A DNA stretch of 64,000 nucleotides from Sporosarcina sp. Marseille-Q4943 (GTDB lineage Bacteria; Bacillota; Bacilli; Bacillales_A; Planococcaceae): positions 372,001 through 436,000 of the forward strand of contig NZ_CALSFT010000002.1 in NCBI RefSeq assembly GCF_943736995.1, written 5' to 3'. Below, piece by piece: positions 40,927-48,010 of this stretch. The stretch's first letter is position 1, and each line of letters begins with the position of its first letter. The position numbers and the translations under genes were made by a program. The notes under the pieces were generated by a model. That model was not told the DNA's origin and did no database searches. It saw only the letters and a list, made by a program, of their open reading frames with translations.

Positions 40927-42500
40927 AAATTCAAATTCCCCTTTTCCATTTCTTCCGACAAGGCGCGCAGCCTTCTATACTGTTCGCGCACCGTGTCGAT
41001 GTAGCGGTTCCAGAAATCAACCTTGCCGCTCTTTTTCGCGCCCGCCTTCATATTTTTGAACAATCGTACAGCACGGCGGTAGCTATGCCGGTTCTTCTCC
41101 TGGATGAACCGCATCGCGTACGTATGGAGCAAAGGCATGACGGAGGCCGGGTCATTCGCGAGGACGAACTTCAACGTATCCGGTTCAAGTCCGTCATACG
41201 GAATATTGAACCGGTGCATGAGCGCCGCCCATTCGGCAAAACGCTCACGCTCGATGAGGAAATCGCCGAACGCGCTGACGCCGTCTTCCCCGTAAATCAT
41301 GAAAAGCTCTTCCCGGCGCTTTTCCGGAAAATTTGCCTCTTCCAGCAAGCCGTCGATTTTCCGGATGAAATGATACCGATCGGTCGAAAACGAAATCCGC
41401 TCATAAAACGTGCCGATATGCGGATAGATTGTATCCATGATGACGGTAAGCGAACCTGCGTCCTCCATCTCGGCAGCAAGATCAGCAAGCGGAAGCCAAT
41501 GGCCGACGAGCTCGCCGCCCGCCCGTTCCGCAATTGACGCTAAGGATTCCTCGTCGCCTTTCGTCAAATTGAAGTAAGCGGCGAAGAAGGCCGCATCCAC
41601 CGAATCATCATCAAGAAGATGGGCAAGCTCTTTCTCCTGTGCAGCCTTGTCCTTGTACAGGAACTCCCACAGGATCGCATAGATCTCAAGGCGGACTTCA
41701 AAAAGACCGTCATTCCGCAAGACAAACTCACGGAATTGTGTTTTCAGCGCGGTGTAAAACGCGTCCGTCTCGAACAACCGAGGATTCTTTCCGAGCGCCT
41801 TGCCGATATCGCGCAATTTCTCGATCTGCTCATTGAGCCACATCTTCACTTGCCATTGGCGGTACGTAAAATGATTGGCCTCCTCGAGATGCCCATGCGC
41901 AAAAGACCAGCCCGCTTCCAAAAGATGCAGCCGGTAAAACAGTTCGAACAGCGGTTTCCATTCGAATTCGTAAGGGGACAGCGGGATCACTTTCTGGTCC
42001 AACAACGAGCTTTCATGGATGAAAACGTTCGGATTGTCGCCAGGCCCGATATCCCTTAACGGTTTCGTCAGCCTGTACAACACATCGTTCCAAGCTTCGG
42101 GCGTCCGTTCCGAAACGGTGAGCACCATCTGCTCCGTCTCTCTCCGTTGCCAATCATGCAGCCATTCCGTCAACGAATGGAACTGTGAATATAAATGAAA
42201 GACAGTCGCGATCTTATGGACGCACCAATCGCCTTCACCGCAAGTGCAATCGGTGAACGGTACCGAAGGGGCAAGCTTCACCGTTTGCTCGCCTTCATCA
42301 GCCAATGTCGCAACGAAGGTAGTCACACCCTGTACAAAACGGAAGTCAAGAAACGCGCCTTTTCGGACAAGCGTTACCGCCTTCCGGATCTGCTCGGACT
42401 CCTTCTGCACATCCGGACGAAACGAATGCTTGATCCGACTCATCCATTCATCTATTTCACGCTCATGTAAATACGAAAATCGTTCCACTGACATGTGCAT
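40923..42500 (-). CDS. ywqB: SWIM zinc-finger protein (YwqB-like)
   Basis: The 525-residue protein has a SWIM zinc finger near residues 85-97, CTCGEGDWCVH (C-x-C-x5-C-x-H), a predicted DNA- or protein-binding module; the remainder is helical without a known catalytic domain. Start at 42500 is supported by GGGAG 7 nt upstream; 42494 (second Met) is an alternative. It is the first gene of a two-gene minus-strand operon with the SNF2 helicase. The pairing of a SWIM finger with a SNF2 ATPase suggests the finger targets the motor. Confidence 0.9.
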   Translation of the reverse strand: MHMSVERFSYLHEREIDEWMSRIKHSFRPDVQKESEQIRKAVTLVRKGAFLDFRFVQGVTTFVATLADEGEQTVKLAPSVPFTDCTCGEGDWCVHKIATVFHLYSQFHSLTEWLHDWQRRETEQMVLTVSERTPEAWNDVLYRLTKPLRDIGPGDNPNVFIHESSLLDQKVIPLSPYEFEWKPLFELFYRLHLLEAGWSFAHGHLEEANHFTYRQWQVKMWLNEQIEKLRDIGKALGKNPRLFETDAFYTALKTQFREFVLRNDGLFEVRLEIYAILWEFLYKDKAAQEKELAHLLDDDSVDAAFFAAYFNLTKGDEESLASIAERAGGELVGHWLPLADLAAEMEDAGSLTVIMDTIYPHIGTFYERISFSTDRYHFIRKIDGLLEEANFPEKRREELFMIYGEDGVSAFGDFLIERERFAEWAALMHRFNIPYDGLEPDTLKFVLANDPASVMPLLHTYAMRFIQEKNRHSYRRAVRLFKNMKAGAKKSGKVDFWNRYIDTVREQYRRLRALSEEMEKGNLNL

Positions 42501-42620
42501 CGGCTCACTCCCTAAACTTAAGCATTCCCTTTATTATAAGGCTTTTAAGCGTGAATCGTAAATGATATCATTTAAAGTAAGGCAACAACATACATAAATT
42601 TCATGAAGGGGGAACCAAAA

Positions 42621-42938
42621 ATGGAACAATTGATGCTACACGTACCTAAAGTTTATGAAAAACGCTATCTTTTGTTGGAAGATTATACGTCAATTGACCA
42701 TATCTATGTGGAAGACGGAAATGGGGGCGGCTTCATTGCAGTAGAAACTTTCATGATGCCGGAACCCGAAACCCAATCGGTCGTCGTCAATTATCAATCC
42801 GATGAAGTGACATTGTTCTTAGACAAGGAAAATAAATTTCTCAATCAGCTCCTGAGAAGGAATATACCGTTCGAACCTGTACAAACTCAATTCTTTTTGC
42901 ACCCCAATGAGAAGAATCATCAATCCAAACGTCGTTGA
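42621..42938 (+). CDS. Hypothetical protein (105 aa)
   Basis: I do not recognise this family. The product MEQLMLHVPKVYEKRY... is soluble, beta-strand-rich by pattern (alternating VVVNYQSDEVTLFLD), and ends in a charged NEKNHQSKRR tail. ATG 42621 is 8 nt from AAGGGGGAA at 42606-42614; the upstream in-frame ATG 42603 overlaps that RBS. It is divergent from ywqB, and the about 120-nt gap between them must hold both promoters. Confidence 0.65.
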   Translation: MEQLMLHVPKVYEKRYLLLEDYTSIDHIYVEDGNGGGFIAVETFMMPEPETQSVVVNYQSDEVTLFLDKENKFLNQLLRRNIPFEPVQTQFFLHPNEKNHQSKRR

Positions 42939-43025
42939 ATAGGATAGAAAACAAATCATTCACAAAAAATGGTGAACTATGATAGAATAATAATAATCGG
43001 AATATTCAATGATGGAGGGATAAAC

Positions 43026-43469
43026 ATGCTTTCAGTCCAGCGTATGACGCCTTTTTTCACTAGCCAAGAGGACTTCCGTCTACGTCTCGTGTTCGCCTAT
43101 CAATATTTCTCGATCATAAAAGGCGGTGAAGTGTACCAATTCGTTCCCTCTGAAGGAAAGGAAATTGTCGTCAACGTGAAGAGCCTCCAAGTCGAAAACC
43201 TTGGTGAGGTGTTCGTCTTCCAACGCGGCAACCGATTCATCCGGCTGCCGCTGTACCAACTCCTTCTCATCTCGGATCTTCATCTGCATCTGTCGTCGAT
43301 TCTTGAAGGGACGTTGAACTTGCAATTGGAAATACCGGAAGTCGTCATCCAAGAAGCAGAGGAGCTGATGAAAGAAATCGAATCCGAAAACCGCATGCGC
43401 ATGATAGACTACGCACTCGAAACAAACAATCGTACCTTATTCACTCAACTGACGGAAGGAATGCAATAA
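43026..43469 (+). CDS. IDEAL-domain protein
   Basis: The 147-residue protein has a beta-rich N-terminal part (about 1-105: FRLRLVFAYQYFSIIKGGEVY) and a C-terminal helix-turn-helix-like IDEAL segment (MIDYALETNNRTLFTQLTEGM, about 126-147), a short Bacillales module seen in small regulatory proteins such as ComK and YpiB relatives. ATG 43026 follows TGGAGGGA; the frame upstream adds 19 residues that precede the RBS. Strong terminator at 43489-43527. Domain call from the C-terminal pattern; function unknown. Confidence 0.65.
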   Translation: MLSVQRMTPFFTSQEDFRLRLVFAYQYFSIIKGGEVYQFVPSEGKEIVVNVKSLQVENLGEVFVFQRGNRFIRLPLYQLLLISDLHLHLSSILEGTLNLQLEIPEVVIQEAEELMKEIESENRMRMIDYALETNNRTLFTQLTEGMQ

Positions 43470-43488
43470 AATTGAAAAACAAATCATG

Positions 43489-43527
43489 AAAAAACACTTA
43501 TCGTACAAAAAAACGATGAGTGTTTTT
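43489..43527 (+). terminator. Intrinsic terminator of the IDEAL-domain gene
   Basis: Fourteen-bp stem AAAACACTTATCGT / ACGATGAGTGTTTT (one GU), then T residues. Confidence 0.92.
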
Positions 43528-43592
43528 AATTTTTCCTTTATAGTGGTTTCAGTTACTAGACTGATAGGGTATATAAAGCTTGCTCGCTTGCT

Positions 43593-43694
43593 TCAACTCG
43601 TAAAAAAATGCAAGGCAATGACGAAAACAGTGGAACCGGTCAATCCGAACAAGAAATCCTGCATAGTAAATCGATGTTTATCGTCTTGATCCAT
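43593..43694 (-). CDS. Small membrane protein (33 aa)
   Basis: Short minus-strand ORF MDQDDKHRFTMQDFLFGLTG... with one hydrophobic helix (about residues 14-31, FLFGLTGSTVFVIALHFF) and an acidic, hydrophilic N-terminus. Its Shine-Dalgarno AAAGGAGCGG is ideally placed, 6 nt before the ATG. It lies in the otherwise empty gap between the IDEAL gene and the 43.9-kb membrane-protein gene. Length and layout resemble small regulatory membrane peptides, but there is no homology call. Confidence 0.5.
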   Translation of the reverse strand: MDQDDKHRFTMQDFLFGLTGSTVFVIALHFFTS

Positions 43695-43877
43695 CAAAAT
43701 CCGCTCCTTTGTCGATTTCCCGGGAAATAAGGCAGTTTAGGGAATAAACTAGCTACTAGACTGGCCAATTCCCGAGAAATTCATACATATTACTCTACTA
43801 AAAATTGAATAATTCACGAGATTTGATACAGTTATGTATATAGCACCAAAAAATATCCGCAGAAAGGATGGTCGCGC

Positions 43878-44564
43878 TTGTTTTTCGACTACCAATTTTG
43901 GCACTTTTTGACGAGGCCCTATGACCTTGCGTCCCAGATGCAAACCGGAACGATGCGGCACTTCAACAGACGGCTGCTCATCGTATTCCTCGCAGGCATC
44001 GTCCTCTTCCTGCTCCGAGAAATATGGGGCATGGGCACCGAAGCACTGACGTCATTGATGACGACAATGACGACAACGGACTACATAATCGCAAGATACG
44101 CCTCACTTGCAGGCACATTCCTTTGGTCAATTCTATACATAGCATTCCATATTTTTGGAGTCGCACTAATCCTTTCGACGCTGACGAAAATTCCATACCG
44201 GCAACTCGTTCCGCTGCAAGTGCTCATTACGGGCTTATTGCTCATGGAAAAGGCGATCCTCTTCATCGTCTTTGCATTGAAAGGATCTACCGTCAGCCTT
44301 TCATTCCTATCATTTGGCCCGCTCGCCGTCACAGTTATGGAAAATTGGTATTTGATCCTTTTCCTGAACCAATTGACGATTACAAGCGCGCTGATCATCA
44401 CGTTGCAATACCGTTTCATCCGAGGCTTCGTCGTGGACGGCAGATGGAGGGAGCATCTTTGGATATTGATTGGATTGCATGTCGCAATGGCACTCATCAC
44501 TGCGGCGGTCGCATTCATTCCGTTCGATTCCATCCTCAATTCACTATTCGGAGGTGGCTTCTAG
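43878..44564 (+). CDS. Multi-pass membrane protein, possibly YIP1-like
   Basis: The 228-residue protein has about five transmembrane helices (near 32-49, 78-101, 111-136, 150-175 and 195-217) and a short cytoplasmic N-terminus (FFDYQFWHFLTRPYDLA). The layout resembles YIP1-type proteins, but I cannot name it with confidence. The start is TTG 43878, 9 nt from AAAGGA at 43863-43868. It abuts the HlyD-like gene, whose ATG starts one base after this stop, so the two form an operon and probably a complex. Confidence 0.6.
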   Translation: MFFDYQFWHFLTRPYDLASQMQTGTMRHFNRRLLIVFLAGIVLFLLREIWGMGTEALTSLMTTMTTTDYIIARYASLAGTFLWSILYIAFHIFGVALILSTLTKIPYRQLVPLQVLITGLLLMEKAILFIVFALKGSTVSLSFLSFGPLAVTVMENWYLILFLNQLTITSALIITLQYRFIRGFVVDGRWREHLWILIGLHVAMALITAAVAFIPFDSILNSLFGGGF

Positions 44565-45839
44565 ATGAATAAACGATTAAGCATCACCGTTGCCATTATC
44601 ATCAGCCTCTTCATCGCGGTGAACGTCCACCTGCTCTATTCAAACAAAAGCACGGTGCCAAAATCATTGTATGTCCATAAATACGAGCGCATGACTCCTG
44701 GACATCATGAGGAGGAAATACCAAAAGAAGGACTCGTTACGCCGGAAGACGTCTACACCGTCTACGTCGGCGACGATGAAGTCATCGAATCATGGCTCGT
44801 CAAGGAAGGCGATCAAGTTCAGGTCGGGGATGAAATCGCATTGCTGCAGACCGCACGCGCAGAGAGCCAACTCGCGGCATGGGAAGCGGAGGAAGAAGGC
44901 CTTCTTGAACAGCGGGACGCAATCGAATCAACGATTGCAAGCCTCGAATCAGAGAGGGGAAGCGCCCGGAAAAACTCCTCCCACGTCAATACGACCGAAA
45001 CACCGGGCGACTCTGAAGTCGAATTGAACGTCGACGTCCAAGTCGATGTCCACCAAGACGGCGCATTCGCCCAAGCAATCGCCGAAGCGGAGCGCGAACT
45101 GTCGGACATCGATCGGAAGCTCGCCGTCGTCCAAACACAGCTCGAACAAGACGCCACCCGTCCCGCGCTCATTAGCCCAGTGGACGGAACGGTTTCGAAA
45201 GTTCACAAGCACGGCTTCACACTCGCCGCCGATATTTACAGTGACGCAAAATTCGTCACAACGTACGTGCAACTCGACGAATGGCAGAAAATCGAGGAAG
45301 GGAATTCTGTCCGTATCCAGGAAAGTCATCTGGATGAGGTCATCGAAGGGACGGTCCACTCCATCTCCGAAGTGCCGGCAACCGACAGCAGATGGCGGGA
45401 AGCATATGACAAGCTCGATCCGAAAGAACGGAACAACCCGCTTGATCTGTATGAAATTACGATCATGCCGCTCGAACAACTGCACAGCTTGCCGTTCGGG
45501 GTGAATGTCAACGCATCGATCATCGTAAACGAAGCGGACGCCGTCTCCGTGAAAATCCACTGGCTCGAAGCGCATGTGAAAAACAGCGCCGTTGCATGGA
45601 AGTTGGATGAACAAGGTCGCGCGGCGAAAACGAACGTCACGGTCCCATTCATCACGAACAACCGCGCCGTCATCACGGAAGGACTGACAACCGGTGACGT
45701 TGCGATCTATAACCGCAACATCGACGAAACCGACAACCTATCAAACGTCTTCCTGCCCCTCCCGCTCGAACTCCCATCGAAAAGCGACTGGAGAACATTC
45801 GGCTGGAAGAACTACGTGAAATACGGATTTGTGGAATAA
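44565..45839 (+). CDS. HlyD/membrane-fusion-protein-like adaptor
   Basis: The 424-residue protein has a single N-terminal membrane helix (about 5-25), then a biotinyl-lipoyl-like half (VYTVYVGDDEVIESWLVKEGDQVQVGDEIALLQT), a coiled-coil insertion (about 105-215, very Glu-rich), the second lipoyl half (RPALISPVDGTVSKVHKHGF) and a beta-barrel. This is the architecture of membrane fusion proteins of ABC and MFS exporters. No ABC transporter or permease lies nearby except the multi-pass gene immediately upstream. GGAGGTGG at 44551-44558 supports ATG 44565. Terminator at 45851. Confidence 0.75.
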   Translation: MNKRLSITVAIIISLFIAVNVHLLYSNKSTVPKSLYVHKYERMTPGHHEEEIPKEGLVTPEDVYTVYVGDDEVIESWLVKEGDQVQVGDEIALLQTARAESQLAAWEAEEEGLLEQRDAIESTIASLESERGSARKNSSHVNTTETPGDSEVELNVDVQVDVHQDGAFAQAIAEAERELSDIDRKLAVVQTQLEQDATRPALISPVDGTVSKVHKHGFTLAADIYSDAKFVTTYVQLDEWQKIEEGNSVRIQESHLDEVIEGTVHSISEVPATDSRWREAYDKLDPKERNNPLDLYEITIMPLEQLHSLPFGVNVNASIIVNEADAVSVKIHWLEAHVKNSAVAWKLDEQGRAAKTNVTVPFITNNRAVITEGLTTGDVAIYNRNIDETDNLSNVFLPLPLELPSKSDWRTFGWKNYVKYGFVE

Positions 45840-45850
45840 AGACGAGACAA

Positions 45851-45872
45851 AAACCGCCCAAGTGGCGGTTTC
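45851..45872 (+). terminator. Terminator hairpin, first copy
   Basis: Eight-bp stem AAACCGCC / GGCGGTTT, 5-nt loop, but followed by CAGCC, not a T-run. The same 21-nt sequence recurs at 46132 with a proper T-run. Confidence 0.7.
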
Positions 45873-46131
45873 AGCCTGTTGACAAACGCTCGCATCCGTT
45901 GTTGCTCGTGTCGCTCGTCCACTCATGAACTTTAGTTCTATTCGCGTCTTCGCTCCACTTGGCGCGGGCTCGCAGGAAGCGAGTCATGCAACCGTCGCCA
46001 CAGGACCGTGGCGCTCTTAGGTTGCCTTCCTTGACAAGCGTTTTCAATCAGGCTGAGGAAATGTCTGTTTATCGTGTTTATCCTAAAATTGAGTGTAGAC
46101 AAAGTTAAAGAACGAATTTGTCTACACTCTG
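45873..46131. repeat. Multi-hairpin intergenic element inserted between duplicated terminator sequences
   Basis: Three structures are visible: CTCGC / GCGAG (45969-45983); GCAACC / GGTTGC (45988-46025) enclosing GCCAC / GTGGC; and a perfect 13-bp palindrome GAGTGTAGACAAA / TTTGTCTACACTC (46091-46129). TCAGCCTG near 45871 is inverted as CAGGCTGA near 46053. The whole is bracketed by direct repeats of the 21-nt terminator. No ORF. Confidence 0.65.
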
Positions 46132-46155
46132 AAACCGCCCAAGTGGCGGTTTTTT
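46132..46155 (+). terminator. Terminator hairpin, second copy
   Basis: AAACCGCC / GGCGGTTT, identical over 21 nt to 45851-45871, here followed by TTTT. Probably the original terminator of the HlyD-like gene, or its duplicate. Confidence 0.8.
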
Positions 46156-46254
46156 GCTGTTCACGCAACCCTATTTCAATTTCCGCTTCTAGACATGTCC
46201 CTCTTTCAATATAGTAGAAAAACGGAAAAAATTTGGGGGGAGACGGGATAGCAG

Positions 46255-47388
46255 ATGAAGAAATGGACGTTGATTTGTTGCATAGCCATCATTTGCATTT
46301 TATTCACAGCAGTGGGGAAGGCCGAAGCGGCGAGCGAAGGTAACAAACGGTATGTCGGACTGCACGATCGCATCTTGCCGATCGAGGACATCCGCGTCAT
46401 CGACGGTGACACGAAAGTGCCGCTCAAAGACATCGCAAAACATCTTTATTTGCCCGTCGAAACGACAGATGGGAAGACGATCATCCGAAAACGAGGGAAA
46501 GAAATCATATTTGATCATTCAACAGGGGCAACGACATTGGACGGAGTGGATCAGCCATGGACGCCAATCGCCTCCATTGAAGGCCAGCTCTTCATTAGCG
46601 TGAAATATATCGCCCGCGAAACCGGGTTCCAATTCGAGTATTTTCAAGAGCACCATACAATCCGCATCTATCGCGACGAATTCAATCATATAAGCCATGA
46701 AGCGTTCAAGGAAGTTATTAAAGCGCATGGCACGAAACAGCAGCCTGCACCGACTTCGAAAAAAGCGACCGTCTACTTGACGTTCGATGACGGTCCGAAT
46801 CAATTCACGTTGATCAATCATAAGACGCTCGAAAAATATAAAGTGCCCGCCACGTTCTTCTTCTTGGGCAATCAAATGAAACAGAACGAGTCCATCGTCA
46901 AGACCGTTTCAAAAAGCGGCCATTACATCGGGTCGCACAGCATGACCCACGATAAAGCATTCGTCTACGGATCGACCGAATCGTTCATTGCCGAAATGGT
47001 CGGCGGGGCGGAACTCGTCGAACAACTGACAGGGAAGACTTCGAATCTCGTACGCGTCCCGTATGGCAGCAAACCGCTCGTCACAAAAGGAATGCAACAA
47101 AGCTTGATTGACCGCGGACTGAAAATGTGGGACTGGGACGTCGACTCCAATGACTGGCGCTACACGGACAAGCAGGCAGACCAAATTGTGAAAAACGTCC
47201 AAGACGGCGTCACAACAGCGGCGAAGTCCGGCGACAAGGATATCATCATCCTCCTGCACGACCGCAGCCAAACGACGATCGCCCTTCCAAAAATCATCGA
47301 ATGGCTGCAAAAAGAAGGCTACAGCTTTAAGTCGTACGAACCCGACAACCACATCATCCAGAACTTCCTACGCGACCCGCTTCTCTGA
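46255..47388 (+). CDS. NodB-family polysaccharide deacetylase with N-terminal copper-amine-oxidase-like domain
   Basis: Secreted or membrane-anchored enzyme that would de-N-acetylate peptidoglycan or chitin-like polymers. The 377-residue precursor has a signal peptide (about 1-25), a copper-amine-oxidase N-terminal-like (cell-wall-binding type) domain (about 35-140), and the NodB domain with its full motif set: TFDDGP (metal Asp pair), HSMTHD, RVPYG, DWDVDSNDW and LLHD. All catalytic residues appear present. RBS GGGGGGAG at 46237-46244. No terminator is visible; an array-associated element starts 2 nt after the stop. Confidence 0.88.
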   Translation: MKKWTLICCIAIICILFTAVGKAEAASEGNKRYVGLHDRILPIEDIRVIDGDTKVPLKDIAKHLYLPVETTDGKTIIRKRGKEIIFDHSTGATTLDGVDQPWTPIASIEGQLFISVKYIARETGFQFEYFQEHHTIRIYRDEFNHISHEAFKEVIKAHGTKQQPAPTSKKATVYLTFDDGPNQFTLINHKTLEKYKVPATFFFLGNQMKQNESIVKTVSKSGHYIGSHSMTHDKAFVYGSTESFIAEMVGGAELVEQLTGKTSNLVRVPYGSKPLVTKGMQQSLIDRGLKMWDWDVDSNDWRYTDKQADQIVKNVQDGVTTAAKSGDKDIIILLHDRSQTTIALPKIIEWLQKEGYSFKSYEPDNHIIQNFLRDPLL

Positions 47389-47390
47389 AT

Positions 47391-47424
47391 CAACCCCTTA
47401 GTTTGTCAAAAGCATGCAGCGCGA
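47391..47424 (+). repeat. Array-associated element, copy C
   Basis: CAACCCCT, TTTGTCAAAA, then GCATGCAGCGCGA. Starts two bases after the deacetylase stop codon and precedes the mixed array at 47461. Confidence 0.65.
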
Positions 47425-47460
47425 CAACTGTCGTAGTGGATATGAGCTCTTGCCGCGAAA

Positions 47461-47732
47461 ACGAGAAGTTTTTGAGATAGAACGAGAAGTCTTTGCTGAT
47501 AAACGAGAACTCATTAAGACGGAATGAGAAGTTCTTACCGAATAACGAGAACTCTTTGGGGCGGATCGAGAACTCTTCGGCGATAAATGAGAACTTTTCC
47601 CCCTAAAACGAGAACTTGCGCATAAATCAGCAAATACGCGCATAACTTCCGCCAGAAACGCATAAATCGCTAGATATGCGCATTAATTGACGCATCCACG
47701 CATAAAACCGAGAAATCACGCATAACCCAAAA
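47461..47732 (+). repeat. Mixed phased array: 8 CGAGAAC units (21 nt) joined to 6 CGCATAAA units (20 nt)
   Basis: GAGAAG/GAGAAC at 47463, 47484, 47505, 47526, 47547, 47568, 47589, 47610: exactly 21 nt. Then GCATA at 47620, 47640, 47660, 47680, 47700, 47720: exactly 20 nt. The switch occurs 10 nt after the last CGAGAAC core, i.e. one helical turn. From 47733 to the protease start (48011) I see no genes or arrays. Confidence 0.95.
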
Positions 47733-48010
47733 GCCTTCACCAAAAATGAATCACACTATCCAACCTATCGCCAACAAACTTCCAGATTTCCATATCAAAT
47801 CTCCCAAACAAGCAACTTAGCCAAATACTCATAATTCCATCTTCATCCATATATCGTCAGAACTACCCGCACCCAGAAACATCCATATCCTTTGAACGAT
47901 TTTTCAGAAATATCGCTATTCCTTACATCAGTAGCTATTTTCAAATAAATCTCACTATGATATTGTGAAATGGCAACATTCTACCAAACTACTAAGGGGG
48001 AATAGGTATT

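Noticed and set aside
43486..43689. 67-codon plus-strand ORF after the IDEAL-domain gene
   Set aside because: It starts inside the terminator hairpin, has no RBS and is antisense to the better-supported 33-residue ORF.
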